Below, piece after piece: positions 7,781-15,987 of a stretch of DNA of 46,504 bases. The position numbers and the translations under genes are program-made. The stretch spans positions 1 to 46,504 of the forward strand of contig DATNQN010000142.1 in NCBI GenBank assembly GCA_036703985.1, written 5' to 3'. How positions within the stretch are numbered: position 1 is the stretch's first letter; every line of letters starts with the position of its first letter. Source of the DNA: Leptolyngbyaceae cyanobacterium. GTDB lineage: Bacteria > Cyanobacteriota > Cyanobacteriia > Cyanobacteriales > Aerosakkonemataceae. Under the pieces are notes generated by a model. The model searched no databases, was not told the DNA's origin, and saw only the letters and a list, made by a program, of their open reading frames with translations.

Positions 7781-8507
7781 CCGATCAAAATTTAGTAGAA
7801 ACAATTAAATCTCAAATCAAAAAAAATTCAACCCAATATAAAGTTTTTAACCTTTTATCAGATCGAAAATGGCATTGCCGGGAGTGTGAAGGAAAAAAGA
7901 TAGGATCTGGGCAATATGCTGGCGGTGGAGGAATTCAAGGCTTACAACGCGGGACAAGAAATCGGCCTGGTCTTGCGATCGAAACAGAAAAGAGATACTG
8001 TGAAAATTGTCAGATGATACGCTTGGGCGATCGCTGGACAGGAGAAATCAAATCAGCAAATTCCGCTGCGAACATACCCGCCTCTTTAGTACAAAGAATT
8101 TTAGAAGTCTATTCTTATATAGATGTGATAGAACAAAGGCAAAGACCAGCCCATGAGTTAATAATAGATCATCGCTTTCCAATGGAAGTTGGGGAGAAAG
8201 TGAGCCACCACATCTTACTTCAATCAGTGATGAAGAGATTAAAAAAAAGTTTCAGTTACTAAAAAAGGATAGTTCTGGCAATCATAATCTTCTTAAATCT
8301 AGAAGTTGTGAACGTTGTATCAAAACTGGCAAAAGAGGTACACCTTTCGCCATTGGATTCTGGTATCAAGGAGGAGAAGATTGGCCTTCTGTACATCAGC
8401 GAGGTACTGAAGCTGAAGAAGGCTGTGTTGGATGTGGCTGGTACGACTTTGAAGCTTGGCGTGATGCGCTCAATCAAAACTTAGCTGAATCTGCTCAAAA
8501 CGATTAA
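7777..8507 (+). pseudogene. Type II restriction endonuclease, HNH-like, broken by one frameshift
   Basis: The frame from GTG 7777 runs to an early stop at 8262, but homology-like reading continues in another frame from about 8190 to the TAA at 8505-8507. Restoring one base at about 8187/8188 (GAA-xGT-TGG) gives a continuous protein of 243 residues. Residues 34-78 hold two CxxC pairs (CREC, CENC), a likely zinc ribbon. The joint spans HELIIDHRFPME / WGESEPPHLTS. The second part contains NHNLLKSRSCERCIKTGKRG, so D-H plus N..C-x2-C resembles a beta-beta-alpha-metal (HNH) site, and the end has GCVGCGW. It converges on and overlaps the methyltransferase 3' end by 38 nt. Nuclease identity is inferred from context and the HNH-like residues. 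The specificity is unknown. Confidence 0.7.
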
Positions 8508-9661
8508 CAGAAATTTCTGGTTGATTTCTAGATTCAACAGCATTCAAATAATGTATTAGTCCATAACCTATACACTCTGCTAATCTCGGTGGCACAGCAT
8601 TACCAATTTGCCACATAGCTTTTTTCATTGAACCTTTAAAAATAAAACTGTCTGGAAATGTCTGCAAACGAGCCATTTCTCGCGCCGAAATAACCCGATT
8701 TAAATAAGGATGAATATGAGTACCGCCGTGATTTTCTTTGACAGTCATACTCGGTTTACCAGGGTATTGACGCTTAAAAGCATCAACGTAACTTTCATAC
8801 AAAGAACCACCAGGCGGAACTTTCGCTATTCTTTCCATATATTCTGCTGAATGGCGAGTCCATTCGTGATTTATTTCTGGAATAGCTGTATACTCTGGTA
8901 AGTCAGAAATTGCTGATTCAATAGGTTTGTATTGATCGGGTAATAATTGAATTTTTGGATATGGGTTTTCCATACCAAATCGATTGGCTATAAAAATCGC
9001 TCTCGGTCTAATTTGTGGTACTCCATAAGCAGCAGATTCTAAAATTGCCACCGACATATTTGGATATCCAATATCAGCAAATTCTTCGCAAATTGCTTTC
9101 AGAACTGCACCTTTTTTCATGGTGAGAATTCCCGGTACATTTTCCATTACCACGTACCAAGGACGGATTTCTGAGACAACGCGCACGAATTCTTTAAATA
9201 AACGATTGCGAGGATCGTTTGGATCGCGTTTTCCGGCAACTGAAAAACCTTGGCATGGTGGCCCCCCAATTACCAGATGTATTTCGGGAGAACCTATTTC
9301 ATTCAGCCAATTTTGGGAATTAAAATTAGCGATATCTCCGTTAAAATAGATGGCATTGAGGAAAATTAAATTTATAGGTGGCGGAAGCGATCGAGTTTAT
9401 TTCTACACTTGCGATTGGTTGAAATCCTGCTTGCACTAAACCTTGGGTGATTCCTCCTGCACCGCAGAAAAGATCGACAAATCGATAGGTTGATGTTGCT
9501 GTAGGTGGCGTGTTTACATCAATAAATATTTTGTATGGGTCGCCGTTTTCGTTGAGTTCCTTTTGAATGCGTTCGTAACGTCCTAATTTAGGTTTCTTCT
9601 GTTTCTTGACGGGGTTTTGATTTTCGATCTCGCAAAACAAGGATAGTTGTATTGCTTCCAT
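8470..9661 (-). pseudogene. DNA C5-cytosine methyltransferase, split by one extra base
   Basis: The first part (9661-9341) holds motif I FVDLFCGAGGITQGL (residues about 61-75) and stops at a TAA made by four T's where three would keep the frame (9343-9346 on the plus strand). The second part resumes as NGDIANFNSQNWL and contains motif IV GGPPCQGFS with the catalytic cysteine, motif VI ENVPG, motif VIII QIRPRAIFIA, motif IX RLQTFPDSF and motif X QIGNAVPPRLAE. Removing one T yields a 396-residue enzyme with every m5C motif intact. The family transfers methyl from SAM to C5 of cytosine in the cognate site. As written it cannot be active unless frameshifting occurs or the base is a sequencing error. 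It is convergent with the nuclease gene. Confidence 0.88.
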
Positions 9662-9888
9662 ATTAGGTTACTTGTTTGATACCTGTAGTATTGTGACATA
9701 TCAGGAAAGCGATCGAATATTACGTTAAATTTAGGAAGAATCGAATTATCGAAACTGCGTTCATTTCCAACCGATTGAATTTCCATAATTTCTCACATTT
9801 TACCTTATAATTATTTTGGTATACTCATAACAAGTACAAATAAATGCTAAAATAGTTGGCAAAGACGAAATACTACAGGCTCGTAATT

Positions 9889-10140
9889 ATGGCAATTATG
9901 GTAACTCTCAGCCCAGAAGCAGAAGCGCGACTCCGTGAAAGAGCAGAACAACAGGGAAAAGATATTTCTGTTGTGGCGGCAGAACTGCTATCTAGTGCCT
10001 TAGAATGGGAGACAAAAGACATTCAAGAAGCTGTTGAAGGTATTCAGCAGGGGTTAGATGATTTCGAGAAAGGGCGTTTTCGTTCCTTCGCTCAATTTGC
10101 ACAAGAACAACGCCGTAAATATAACCTGCTAGTTGATTGA
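9889..10140 (+). CDS. Ribbon-helix-helix-type antitoxin
   Basis: The product has 83 residues starting MAIMVTLSPEAEARLRERAE. The N-terminal VTLSPEAEARLRERAEQQGK is a typical RHH strand-helix DNA-binding start. The acidic/aromatic C-terminal half (DIQEAVEGIQQGLDDFEKGR onward) is the usual toxin-wrapping tail, with the FAQEQRRKY ending frequent in cyanobacterial antitoxins. The ATG at 9889 is preferred (AGG about 9 nt upstream). A TTG 11 codons earlier and an ATG 3 codons later are alternatives. The stop TGA shares one base with the toxin ATG. Autoregulation as a toxin-antitoxin complex is expected from the family and not shown here. Confidence 0.82.
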   Translation: MAIMVTLSPEAEARLRERAEQQGKDISVVAAELLSSALEWETKDIQEAVEGIQQGLDDFEKGRFRSFAQFAQEQRRKYNLLVD

Positions 10141-10484
10141 TGAAATATCGCATTGAAATTTCAAGTGTAGCAGAAGCAGAAGCAGATAAGGCTTTTCTAT
10201 GGATGTCTAAAGTTACATCTTCTCAAAAGGCTCGTCTCTGGTATGATGGATTGCTAAGAGCAATTGAGTCTCTATCAGAAATGCCTAAACGTTGCCCTTT
10301 GGCTAGAGAAAATGAGTATTTCAGCCACGAAATTCGGCAATTACTCTACGGTAAAGGGCATAACGCATATCGTATTCTTTTCAGCATTGTAGAAAATGAA
10401 GAGTTATCAACAGTTCGTATTCTTCACATCCGACACGCAGCACAGCAAACAATCGGTATAAATGAAGAGGAATCTACCGAATAA
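10140..10484 (+). CDS. ParE/RelE-superfamily toxin
   Basis: The product has 114 residues: MKYRIEISSVAEAEADKAFL in front, then helices, then RQLLYGKGHNAYRILFSIVE and VRILHIRHAAQQ. This is the beta-hairpin, two-helix, beta-sheet order of the ParE/RelE fold, with the conserved YRI(L/I)F..v and the terminal vrILhirHaaq motif. Family members poison DNA gyrase (ParE) or cleave mRNA (RelE). Which of the two cannot be decided here, though the C-terminal arginine/histidine pattern is ParE-like. It overlaps the antitoxin by one base (TGATG), showing coupled expression. It lies directly beside the decayed restriction locus. Confidence 0.85.
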   Translation: MKYRIEISSVAEAEADKAFLWMSKVTSSQKARLWYDGLLRAIESLSEMPKRCPLARENEYFSHEIRQLLYGKGHNAYRILFSIVENEELSTVRILHIRHAAQQTIGINEEESTE

Positions 10485-10581
10485 TTATCAATGGTTTCAA
10501 TTCTTTCAAAATGAGTTACTGCATGGCGATTTTTGAAGGTGGTACTGATTTTTTGATTCATCGCTAATTACCAATAAAAAA

Positions 10582-12111
10582 TCACTGCATTCTATCTATT
10601 GTACGATACTGAATTGCCTCGGCAACGTGCTGGGGTTTCAGGTCATCATCGCCTGCTAAATCAGCAATTGTTCTGGCTACTTTCAAAATGCGATCGCTTC
10701 CTCTTGCTGATAAGCCTAATTTGCGAATTGCTGCTTCTAATAAATTGCGGGAAGCATCATCTAAATGACACCATTTTTGTAAATGACGGCTTTGCATTTC
10801 TGCATTAGAACGCAAACCAGCTTCATCTTTAAATCGAGTTTGCGATCGCAATCTGGCTGCTTGCACTCTTTCCCGCACAGATGCCGAATCTTCTCCCCCA
10901 GGTTGGCGGGTAATTTCCTCTGGTTTTAAACGATTTACTGCTACTTGCAAATCAATCCGATCCATCAAAGGGCCAGATAGTTTTGCCCAATATTGTTCTC
11001 TTTTTCCAGGTGTGCAAGTACATGGTTGAATTGTATCACCAAAATAACCGCAAGGACAGGGATTTGTACTCGCTACTAAAGTAAATTGAGCGGGAAACAT
11101 TACCGATTGTCTAGTACGAGAAATAGTTACATAACCATCTTCTAAAGGTTGTCGCAAAAATTCTAAAACATCTCTTTTAAATTCTGTCAATTCGTCAAGA
11201 AATAACACACCCCGATGTGCTAAAGAAATTTCACCAGGACGAGGAAAACTACCACCACCAACTAATGAAGGGCCAGAAGCAGAATGGTGGGGACTGCGAA
11301 AAGGTCGATCGCTAACTAAACTTCCTCTATCCTTCAGTAAACCAGCTACAGAATGGATTTGGGTTACTTCGAGCGCTTCATCGAAGGTCAGGGGGGGTAA
11401 TATGCCAGGTAAGCGTCGTGCTAACATCGTTTTACCGCTACCTGGTGGCCCAACAAAAATTAAATTATGTCCGCCAGCAGCCGCAATTTCCAATGCGCGA
11501 CGGGCGTGTGATTGACCTTTTACTTCCTTTAAATCGTGACCGCCAAAAAGAGATTTCGCTAATTCTTGTTTGCCATCAAATTGTACTGGTTGATAGCGTT
11601 CTGGGTCGTTCAAAAAATCAGCTACATCTGCTAAATGCTTAAATCCATAAACTTCTAATCCTTCAACGATCGCAGCTTCTCGCGCATTATCTTCTGGCAC
11701 TACTAAACCGACGATACCTAATTTTTGTGCCGCAGCTGCGATCGGCAATACACCTGCGATCGCACGCAAGCTACCATCAAGCGAAACTTCCCCTAAAAAT
11801 AAATAATCTCCTAATAATTGAGCGCTTACTTGTTCCGATGCCGCCAAAATTCCCACGCTAATTGGTAAGTCAAAACTCGGCCCTTCCTTGCGTAAATCGG
11901 CAGGCGTAAGGTTAATCACGATTTTTCGCATCGGGAAAGCATACCCGGCATTTTTCAGCGTCGCCTTCACCCTTTCTTTGGACTCTTGCACGGCAGTATC
12001 CGGTAAGCCCAGCACGACGATTCCCGGTAAACCGCCCGAAACATCCACTTCCACGCCTACTTTTACAGCGTCGATACCAACAATTGATGCACTCCAAACT
12101 CTCGCCAGCAC
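10582..12111 (-). CDS. comM: YifB/ComM family AAA+ (Mg-chelatase-like) ATPase
   Basis: The protein has 509 residues, the standard family length, starting at GTG 12111 (MLARVWSASIVGIDAVKVGV). The N-terminal ChlI-like/Lon-substrate-like domain covers about 1-180. The AAA+ module has Walker A GPPGSGKT (221-228) and Walker B GVLFLDEL (301-308). A cysteine cluster, NPCPCGYFGDTIQPCTC (about 352-368), and the C-terminal Mg-chelatase domain with SARGSDRILKVARTIADL follow. ComM is a hexameric branch-migration helicase acting in natural transformation recombination in other bacteria. That role is presumed here. It stands alone, and AcsF nearby does not make it a chelatase subunit. Confidence 0.93.
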   Translation of the reverse strand: MLARVWSASIVGIDAVKVGVEVDVSGGLPGIVVLGLPDTAVQESKERVKATLKNAGYAFPMRKIVINLTPADLRKEGPSFDLPISVGILAASEQVSAQLLGDYLFLGEVSLDGSLRAIAGVLPIAAAAQKLGIVGLVVPEDNAREAAIVEGLEVYGFKHLADVADFLNDPERYQPVQFDGKQELAKSLFGGHDLKEVKGQSHARRALEIAAAGGHNLIFVGPPGSGKTMLARRLPGILPPLTFDEALEVTQIHSVAGLLKDRGSLVSDRPFRSPHHSASGPSLVGGGSFPRPGEISLAHRGVLFLDELTEFKRDVLEFLRQPLEDGYVTISRTRQSVMFPAQFTLVASTNPCPCGYFGDTIQPCTCTPGKREQYWAKLSGPLMDRIDLQVAVNRLKPEEITRQPGGEDSASVRERVQAARLRSQTRFKDEAGLRSNAEMQSRHLQKWCHLDDASRNLLEAAIRKLGLSARGSDRILKVARTIADLAGDDDLKPQHVAEAIQYRTIDRMQ

Positions 12112-12162
12112 TTTTTTTTACCTGAGACTGCTATCAACTATATTGCCTGCGATCGCGCTGTT

Positions 12163-12324
12163 ATGAACAGTCCGATCTCAATTTTTTGCACTGACTATGC
12201 TCAAATTCAGAAATGGTGGGAAATTGTGATGAGCGCTTATCTTTTAGTCAGTCTGCATTCTCAAAAATTGGGCAACGCTGATGGTAAAGGCTGGAAAAAT
12301 TTCCTGAATAATTTACGCGGTTAG
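12163..12324 (+). pseudogene. C-terminal remnant of a transposase
   Basis: This is a 53-codon open frame (ATG 12163, TAG 12322) whose core reads CTDYAQIQKWWEIVMSAYLL followed by VSLHSQKLG. This resembles the C-terminal end of IS4/IS701-like DDE transposases common in cyanobacteria (pattern WWxxVxSAYLxVSLh). No catalytic D/E region, inverted repeat or full-length frame is present. The following ~95 nt up to the next gene contain nothing recognisable. I read it as the scar of an old insertion. The family assignment is from pattern memory and only moderately certain. Confidence 0.5.
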
Positions 12325-12420
12325 AACCTGCTCGAATGAGGCTCGATGCTTTGCGCGTTCCGTCAAATATTTGATGAAAAACTGAACTACTGGCGTAATA
12401 CTCTAGAGATAGGTTTTTAT

Positions 12421-12876
12421 TTATTTACGGGACGCCAGAGCAATAGTCTGTTGTTTACAAACAGTCAAGATTCGTTGGTCGTTGCTACTAATGCTTTGAA
12501 GGGGATACAAGTTAGCTAACTGTGCGCTGACTTGTTCGACTCGAGGTTCCCCAAGCATGATTGCCTCAACTTTTAATTGAGTTCCTTGGATGTTTCCAGC
12601 AAAACAGTTAAATTCAGATTGGGGTGAATAGAATGCGCCTACAACTTCACCTTTACGACGTTCAAAAACCACGTAATGACTAGCAACTTGATTAGGTTGG
12701 GGAGAATTGCCATAGAGGTAAATACCATCTCGTAGGCTACTTGAGGAACTGGTAGAAGGTTGTTGTCTGGCTTGAGTAGCCTGCTGTGGAAAAGTAATAC
12801 CTATCAGGGTAATCGGGAATAAAGCGGCGATCGCTAGGAGTGACCATTTTTGTCGAATTGAGGCAGGTGGAATCAT
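12421..12876 (-). CDS. Secreted hypothetical protein (151 aa)
   Basis: The N-terminus MIPPASIRQKWSLLAIAALF, followed by PITLIGITF, is a signal peptide or lipoprotein-less export signal. A Gln/Ser-rich linker (QARQQPSTSSSSS) follows, then a beta-rich domain beginning LRDGIYLYGNSPQPNQVASH and YVVFERRKGEVVGAFYSPQS, with two cysteines (NCFAG, TVCKQ) that could pair in the periplasm. I recognise it as a style of conserved cyanobacterial exported protein but cannot name a family or role. It is monocistronic, and the preceding 95 nt hold only the transposase scar. Confidence 0.72.
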   Translation of the reverse strand: MIPPASIRQKWSLLAIAALFPITLIGITFPQQATQARQQPSTSSSSSLRDGIYLYGNSPQPNQVASHYVVFERRKGEVVGAFYSPQSEFNCFAGNIQGTQLKVEAIMLGEPRVEQVSAQLANLYPLQSISSNDQRILTVCKQQTIALASRK

Positions 12877-13005
12877 GGCTGTTTTTCGTTAGATGATGAA
12901 TTGGAATATTAAATGCGAACTGATTTCAGCCTACCGAGTTTATTTAGCTAACTCTTCTTCCAAATGGACAAATTCAATTTCTATCTTAAGGCAGGTAATA
13001 TCAAT

Positions 13006-13410
13006 TCACTTGCTTCCATACCATACACTGATGCGAGAAATATCGAGCAAGTCTTGCACCAGTTTGGCTTGCAGCATAGCATTGTGTTCGATCGTATCTA
13101 ATGCTTTGTCCAATACGATCGGGCTGGAAGGATTACTTCGCAATAAGCGCGTCCAACCGAGAATCGAAACCAAAGGCGTGTTCAGTTCATGGGAAACCAC
13201 AGATATAAATTCATCCTTGTTACGGATCGCACTTCTGGCTTCTTGAAGTGCTTCGCCGCGTAGCTGTGCGATCTGAAGATGAGTATTGACGCGAGAGATG
13301 AGTTATTGGGCTGAGAAAGGTTTTATTAGATAGTCGTCTGCACCTGCTTGGAGTCCTTCGACGATCGCATCTACTCCTGCACGAGCGGAAAGTCATAGCT
13401 AGATGCGGCT
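13006..13410 (-). pseudogene. Remnant of a hybrid histidine kinase (receiver tail plus HisKA)
   Basis: On the minus strand the frame reads SARAGVDAIVEGLQAGADDY then LIKPFSAQ, a stop codon (TAA where homologues have GAA), then LISRVNTHLQIAQLRGEALQ, EARSAIRNKDEFISVVSHEL and NTPLVSILGWTRLL. It ends at DLLDISRISVWYGSK. The first part is the end of a response-regulator receiver domain (K of LIKPF). The second is the dimerisation/H-box HisKA (H of SHELNTPL). The ATPase domain is absent, there is at least one in-frame stop, and the receiver N-terminus is gone. It is therefore a dead fragment of an ATPase-type sensor kinase, consistent with the other decayed sequence next to it. Confidence 0.82.
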
Positions 13411-13652
13411 CGAATAGTACGAATTTACCATTTGTCAGCTGTAGGTTGGCTTGTCTGAGCGGAACCCAAAGCACGAATCTTTACCCTACGCAAGGTTATA
13501 TAACCTACAGGTAATTTAGCTGAAAAAAGTTTACCAAGATTAACAAAACCCAATTTAGTAAACTTTTCTTACCTTTTTTACGAGCGGTCTTTTCAAGAAA
13601 GACAAATTAGTATAACTTGAAAGTTATTGAGCTATGTCTGATAACGAACACT
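13411..13652. other. Intergenic region upstream of acsF
   Basis: The left part (13411-13510) may be further eroded kinase sequence, including the word GCTGTAGGTTGGCTTGTCTG and ACCCTACG. The right part is AT-rich and should carry the acsF promoter. I see no confident gene or -35/-10 pair. Confidence 0.4.
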
Positions 13653-14726
13653 ATGGTTACATCGCCCCCAAAGCCCTCGCTGAACGGATCGGAAGGCAAA
13701 GTCAAGGGAATTAAGGAAAACATCCTGACGCCCCGGTTTTATACAACGGACTTTGAAACGGCTGCCAAGCTGGACTTATCTGCCCAGCAGGAGGAGTTGG
13801 AAGCTATGTTGGCAGAGATGCGGGCAGATTATAACCGTCACCATTTTGTAAGGGATGAGGCTTTCAATCAATCTTGGGATAATCTAACTGGCGAAGCGCG
13901 ACAAGCATTTATTGATTATTTAGAGAGATCTTGCGTTTCCGAGTTTTCTGGCTTTTTGTTATTTAAAGAACTATCGCGCAAATTAAAAGAACGCAGTCCT
14001 CTGCTATCGGAAATGTTTAATTTGATGGCGCGAGATGAAGCCCGTCATGCAGGATTTCTCAATAAAGCAATGGGAGATTTTGGCTGTACATTAGATTTAG
14101 GTCAACTGACTAAAAATCGAGTTTATACATTTTTCCCAATTGAGTGGGTAATTTACACGGTTTATCTATCAGAAAAGATTGGTTATTGGCGTTACATTAT
14201 TATTTATCGCCATTTAGAAAAACATCCAGAAAATCAGTTTTATCCCCTATTCCGTTACTTTGAAAGCTGGTGCCAAGATGAAAACCGACATGGGGATATT
14301 TTCAAGGCGTTATTGCGATCGCAACCCTCACTCTGGAAAACTTGGCAATCTCGGTTATGGAGTCGCTTTTTCTTACTAACAGTATTTGCAACCCATACCT
14401 TAACTGTTCACGAACGGTATAAATTTTATGACATTTTGGGAATTGATGCCACTGAGTTCGATCGCGAAGTAATTCGCAAAACGAACGAAACAGCAGCGCG
14501 TGCTTTCCCATCAGTTTTAGATACGGAACATCCCGAATTTTACGATCGCCTGCATCGTTGTTCCGATTTGAACTTGCAAATGTCGAAGATCGATCGTACT
14601 TCTCAACCTAAGTGGGTGAAGAAGTTGCGTAAATTACCATTGCAACTATCAATTGTCGGTCATTTGGCGCGGATTTATTTGACGAAAGGGATTGATGCAG
14701 AAGCTTTGAAGGGAACAGTGCGGTAG
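13653..14726 (+). CDS. acsF: Mg-protoporphyrin IX monomethyl ester oxidative cyclase
   Basis: AcsF is the di-iron, O2-dependent enzyme that forms the fifth (E) ring of chlorophyll, giving divinyl protochlorophyllide. The protein has 357 residues from ATG 13653, the usual length. A TTG 12 codons upstream is less likely. Di-iron ligand motifs are visible: E97 in EFSGFLLF, DEARH (128-132), ESWCQDENRH (204-213). The rest (NETAARAFPSVLDTEHPEFY, near the C-terminus HLARIYLTKG) is standard. The perfect hairpin at 14747-14779, 20 nt after the stop, probably ends the transcript. Cyanobacteria often have two isoforms (aerobic and micro-oxic), and sequence alone does not tell which this is. Confidence 0.95.
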   Translation: MVTSPPKPSLNGSEGKVKGIKENILTPRFYTTDFETAAKLDLSAQQEELEAMLAEMRADYNRHHFVRDEAFNQSWDNLTGEARQAFIDYLERSCVSEFSGFLLFKELSRKLKERSPLLSEMFNLMARDEARHAGFLNKAMGDFGCTLDLGQLTKNRVYTFFPIEWVIYTVYLSEKIGYWRYIIIYRHLEKHPENQFYPLFRYFESWCQDENRHGDIFKALLRSQPSLWKTWQSRLWSRFFLLTVFATHTLTVHERYKFYDILGIDATEFDREVIRKTNETAARAFPSVLDTEHPEFYDRLHRCSDLNLQMSKIDRTSQPKWVKKLRKLPLQLSIVGHLARIYLTKGIDAEALKGTVR

Positions 14727-14746
14727 GAAGGAAAATTAGGTAATTT

Positions 14747-14779
14747 AGAAACCCGGTTTCTTCAAGAAACCGGGTTTCT
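14747..14779. repeat. Perfect 33-nt palindrome AGAAACCCGGTTTCTT repeat
   Basis: The element consists of 16-nt arms (AGAAACCCGGTTTCTT and its reverse complement) around a single C. It lies 20 nt after acsF. An identical copy is at 28922-28954, and decayed copies are at 23822-23854, 28749-28764 and 34471-34513. All lie at 3' sides of genes, so it may have been adopted as a transcript end or stabilising hairpin, although no T-tract follows. Confidence 0.85.
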
Positions 14780-14906
14780 GGCGTTTACTTCATTTAACTG
14801 TAAAATGCTATATATTGCTAATATTGAGGAGAAACAGGACTATTTAGTGATGAAACTAGCCAAAAATATTATCATTAGCTTATATCTACATAATGAGGCA
14901 TAAAGT

Positions 14907-15116
14907 ATGACACTTACCGAGTTACTTCCCGATATTCGGAAACTTTCTGTCGGAGAAAAAATAAAATTGATCCGCATCTTAGCAGAAGAACTGGATACTA
15001 ATGAAGACATTTCGCCTTTAGAACCATATAAAACATATCATTTGCCGACTCCATATAATGCGTTCGGTGCAGGTCAAGTTTTAATGCAGGAATTAAAACA
15101 AACAGATCCAACCTGA
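14907..15116 (+). CDS. Small partner protein of retropepsin-like protease, copy A (69 aa)
   Basis: The N-terminal half is helical and amphipathic (LTELLPDIRKLSVGEKIKLI then RILAEELD), resembling the front of small antitoxin-like proteins (DUF2281 style). The C-terminal half has Y-x-T-Y-H-LPTPYNAFGAGQVLMQEL. It is clearly homologous to the 71-residue product of 18276-18491: ELL..I..L, then SELA/AEEL, then the block P-Y-[ND]-A-F-x-A. It ends 4 nt before the aspartic-protease gene, so the two form an operon. The arrangement (small helical protein first, then a second small gene, in an island of toxin-antitoxin pairs) suggests a regulatory or antitoxin-like partner. No experimental role is known to me. 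Confidence 0.78.
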   Translation: MTLTELLPDIRKLSVGEKIKLIRILAEELDTNEDISPLEPYKTYHLPTPYNAFGAGQVLMQELKQTDPT

Positions 15117-15120
15117 TTAT

Positions 15121-15528
15121 ATGCGATTCAAATATTCAACCACCGATTCATCTCAAAACGAGTTTGATAGTTTACCACGCATACCCCTACGCCTTCAGCG
15201 AGAAAATCGATTTATTGAGGCTCTTGGATTAGTAGACAGTGGTGCAACTGTGAATGTTTTACCATACGAAATTGGTATCCAGCTAGGTGCAGTTTGGGAT
15301 GATAGGAGAGCAATCATCCAGCTATCAGGAAACTTGAGCCATCAGTCAGCAATGCCATTTTTCGCGACTGCTGGGATAGGCGATTTTCCCTCCGTTCAAT
15401 TGGCATTTGCTTGGGTAAAAAGAGAAAATACACCATTAATTTTGGGGCAAACAAACTTTTTTCTAGAATTTGATGTGTGTTTTTACCGTTCCAAATTGGA
15501 ATTTGAAATCAAGCCAAAATCGGAATGA
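15121..15528 (+). CDS. Retropepsin-like aspartic protease, copy A (135 aa)
   Basis: The catalytic motif is G-L-V-D-S-G-A-T (36-43, Asp39), followed by VNVLPYEIGIQLG. The second retropepsin hallmark, a hydrophobic-hydrophobic-Gly psi-loop, is PLILGQ (105-110), followed by TNFFLEFDVCF. The length of ~135 residues with one D-[ST]-G-A motif fits a homodimeric retroviral-type protease, where each subunit gives one aspartate. There is no signal peptide, so it is cytoplasmic. A paralogue lies at 17906-18283 on the other strand. Substrates are unknown. The tight link to a small helical protein suggests the partner is either inhibitor or substrate. The fold call is confident. Activity is inferred. Confidence 0.82.
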   Translation: MRFKYSTTDSSQNEFDSLPRIPLRLQRENRFIEALGLVDSGATVNVLPYEIGIQLGAVWDDRRAIIQLSGNLSHQSAMPFFATAGIGDFPSVQLAFAWVKRENTPLILGQTNFFLEFDVCFYRSKLEFEIKPKSE

Positions 15529-15564
15529 GTGGGATACCATCCTTTTCAGTTGAACGTCGCACAG

Positions 15565-15640
15565 GGAAACCGGATGTCTGAAGTTTACTTCATACAGATG
15601 AAAAGCACTATATATTGCTACTATTGAGATAAACAGCAAA
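15565..15640 (+). repeat. Diverged copy of the leader at 14755-14840
   Basis: The stretch before the DUF433 gene (GGAAACCGGATGTCTG, TTTACTTCAT, CACTATATATTGCTACTATT, GAGATAAACAG) matches, with scattered changes, the stretch before copy A of the small-partner gene (GAAACCGGGTTTCTGGCG, TTTACTTCAT, GCTATATATTGCTAATATT, GAGGAGAAACAG). A shared leader in front of two different two-gene modules suggests duplication of the promoter segment, or common control. Confidence 0.6.
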
Positions 15641-15648
15641 ATTTGTTT

Positions 15649-15987
15649 ATGACACTAGCGATCGAATCTGAGATTGCGCCACTAAAAACTGATGCTGATG
15701 GCGTAGTTCGGGTAGGCGAAACCCGCGTCACATTAGATACTATTGTTGCTGTATTCCAGCAAGGAGCAACACCAGAAGAAATTAGCGATCGCTATCCATC
15801 ACTTAAACTGGCTGATATATACGCGACAATTGCGTTTTACCTCAACCATCAGCAGGAGGTGGAAGCATATTTGCAACAGCGTCAGCAACAAGCGGAAGAA
15901 GTTCGCCAAATGAACCGAGCGAGGTTTGATCCGCAAGGTTTGCGCGATCGACTGGTAGCCCGCAAAGCAGAACGGGAATTATGTTGA
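15649..15987 (+). CDS. DUF433 antitoxin-like protein
   Basis: The product has 112 residues from ATG 15649 (a TTG two codons earlier is unlikely). The DUF433 core reads DGVVRVGETRVTLDTIVAVF then QQGATPEEISDRYPSLKLAD and IYATIAFYLNHQQEV, a compact helical domain with an HTH-like centre. The C-terminal charged helix (QQRQQQAEEVRQMNRARFDP) is typical when DUF433 pairs with a PIN-like DUF5615 protein. The gene overlaps the next by 7 nt. By family, it is the antitoxin of a VapBC-like module. DNA autoregulation is expected and not shown. Confidence 0.85.
   Translation: MTLAIESEIAPLKTDADGVVRVGETRVTLDTIVAVFQQGATPEEISDRYPSLKLADIYATIAFYLNHQQEVEAYLQQRQQQAEEVRQMNRARFDPQGLRDRLVARKAERELC

Noticed and set aside
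8241-8248. Run of eight A's in the nuclease gene as a programmed frameshift site
   Set aside because: The switch of recognisable reading frame happens about 50 nt earlier, at about 8187 (before WGESEPPHL). Slippage at the A-run would come too late to restore the conserved region.
8259-8477. Minus-strand frame opposite the second half of the nuclease
   Set aside because: The plus-strand reading there has conserved CxxC and HNH-like residues and ends in a natural stop at 8505. The minus frame has no recognisable content.
9583-9786. 67-codon minus-strand frame upstream of and overlapping the methyltransferase start
   Set aside because: It is in a different frame from the methyltransferase, lacks a ribosome site and shows no recognisable sequence. 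It covers the real N-terminus.
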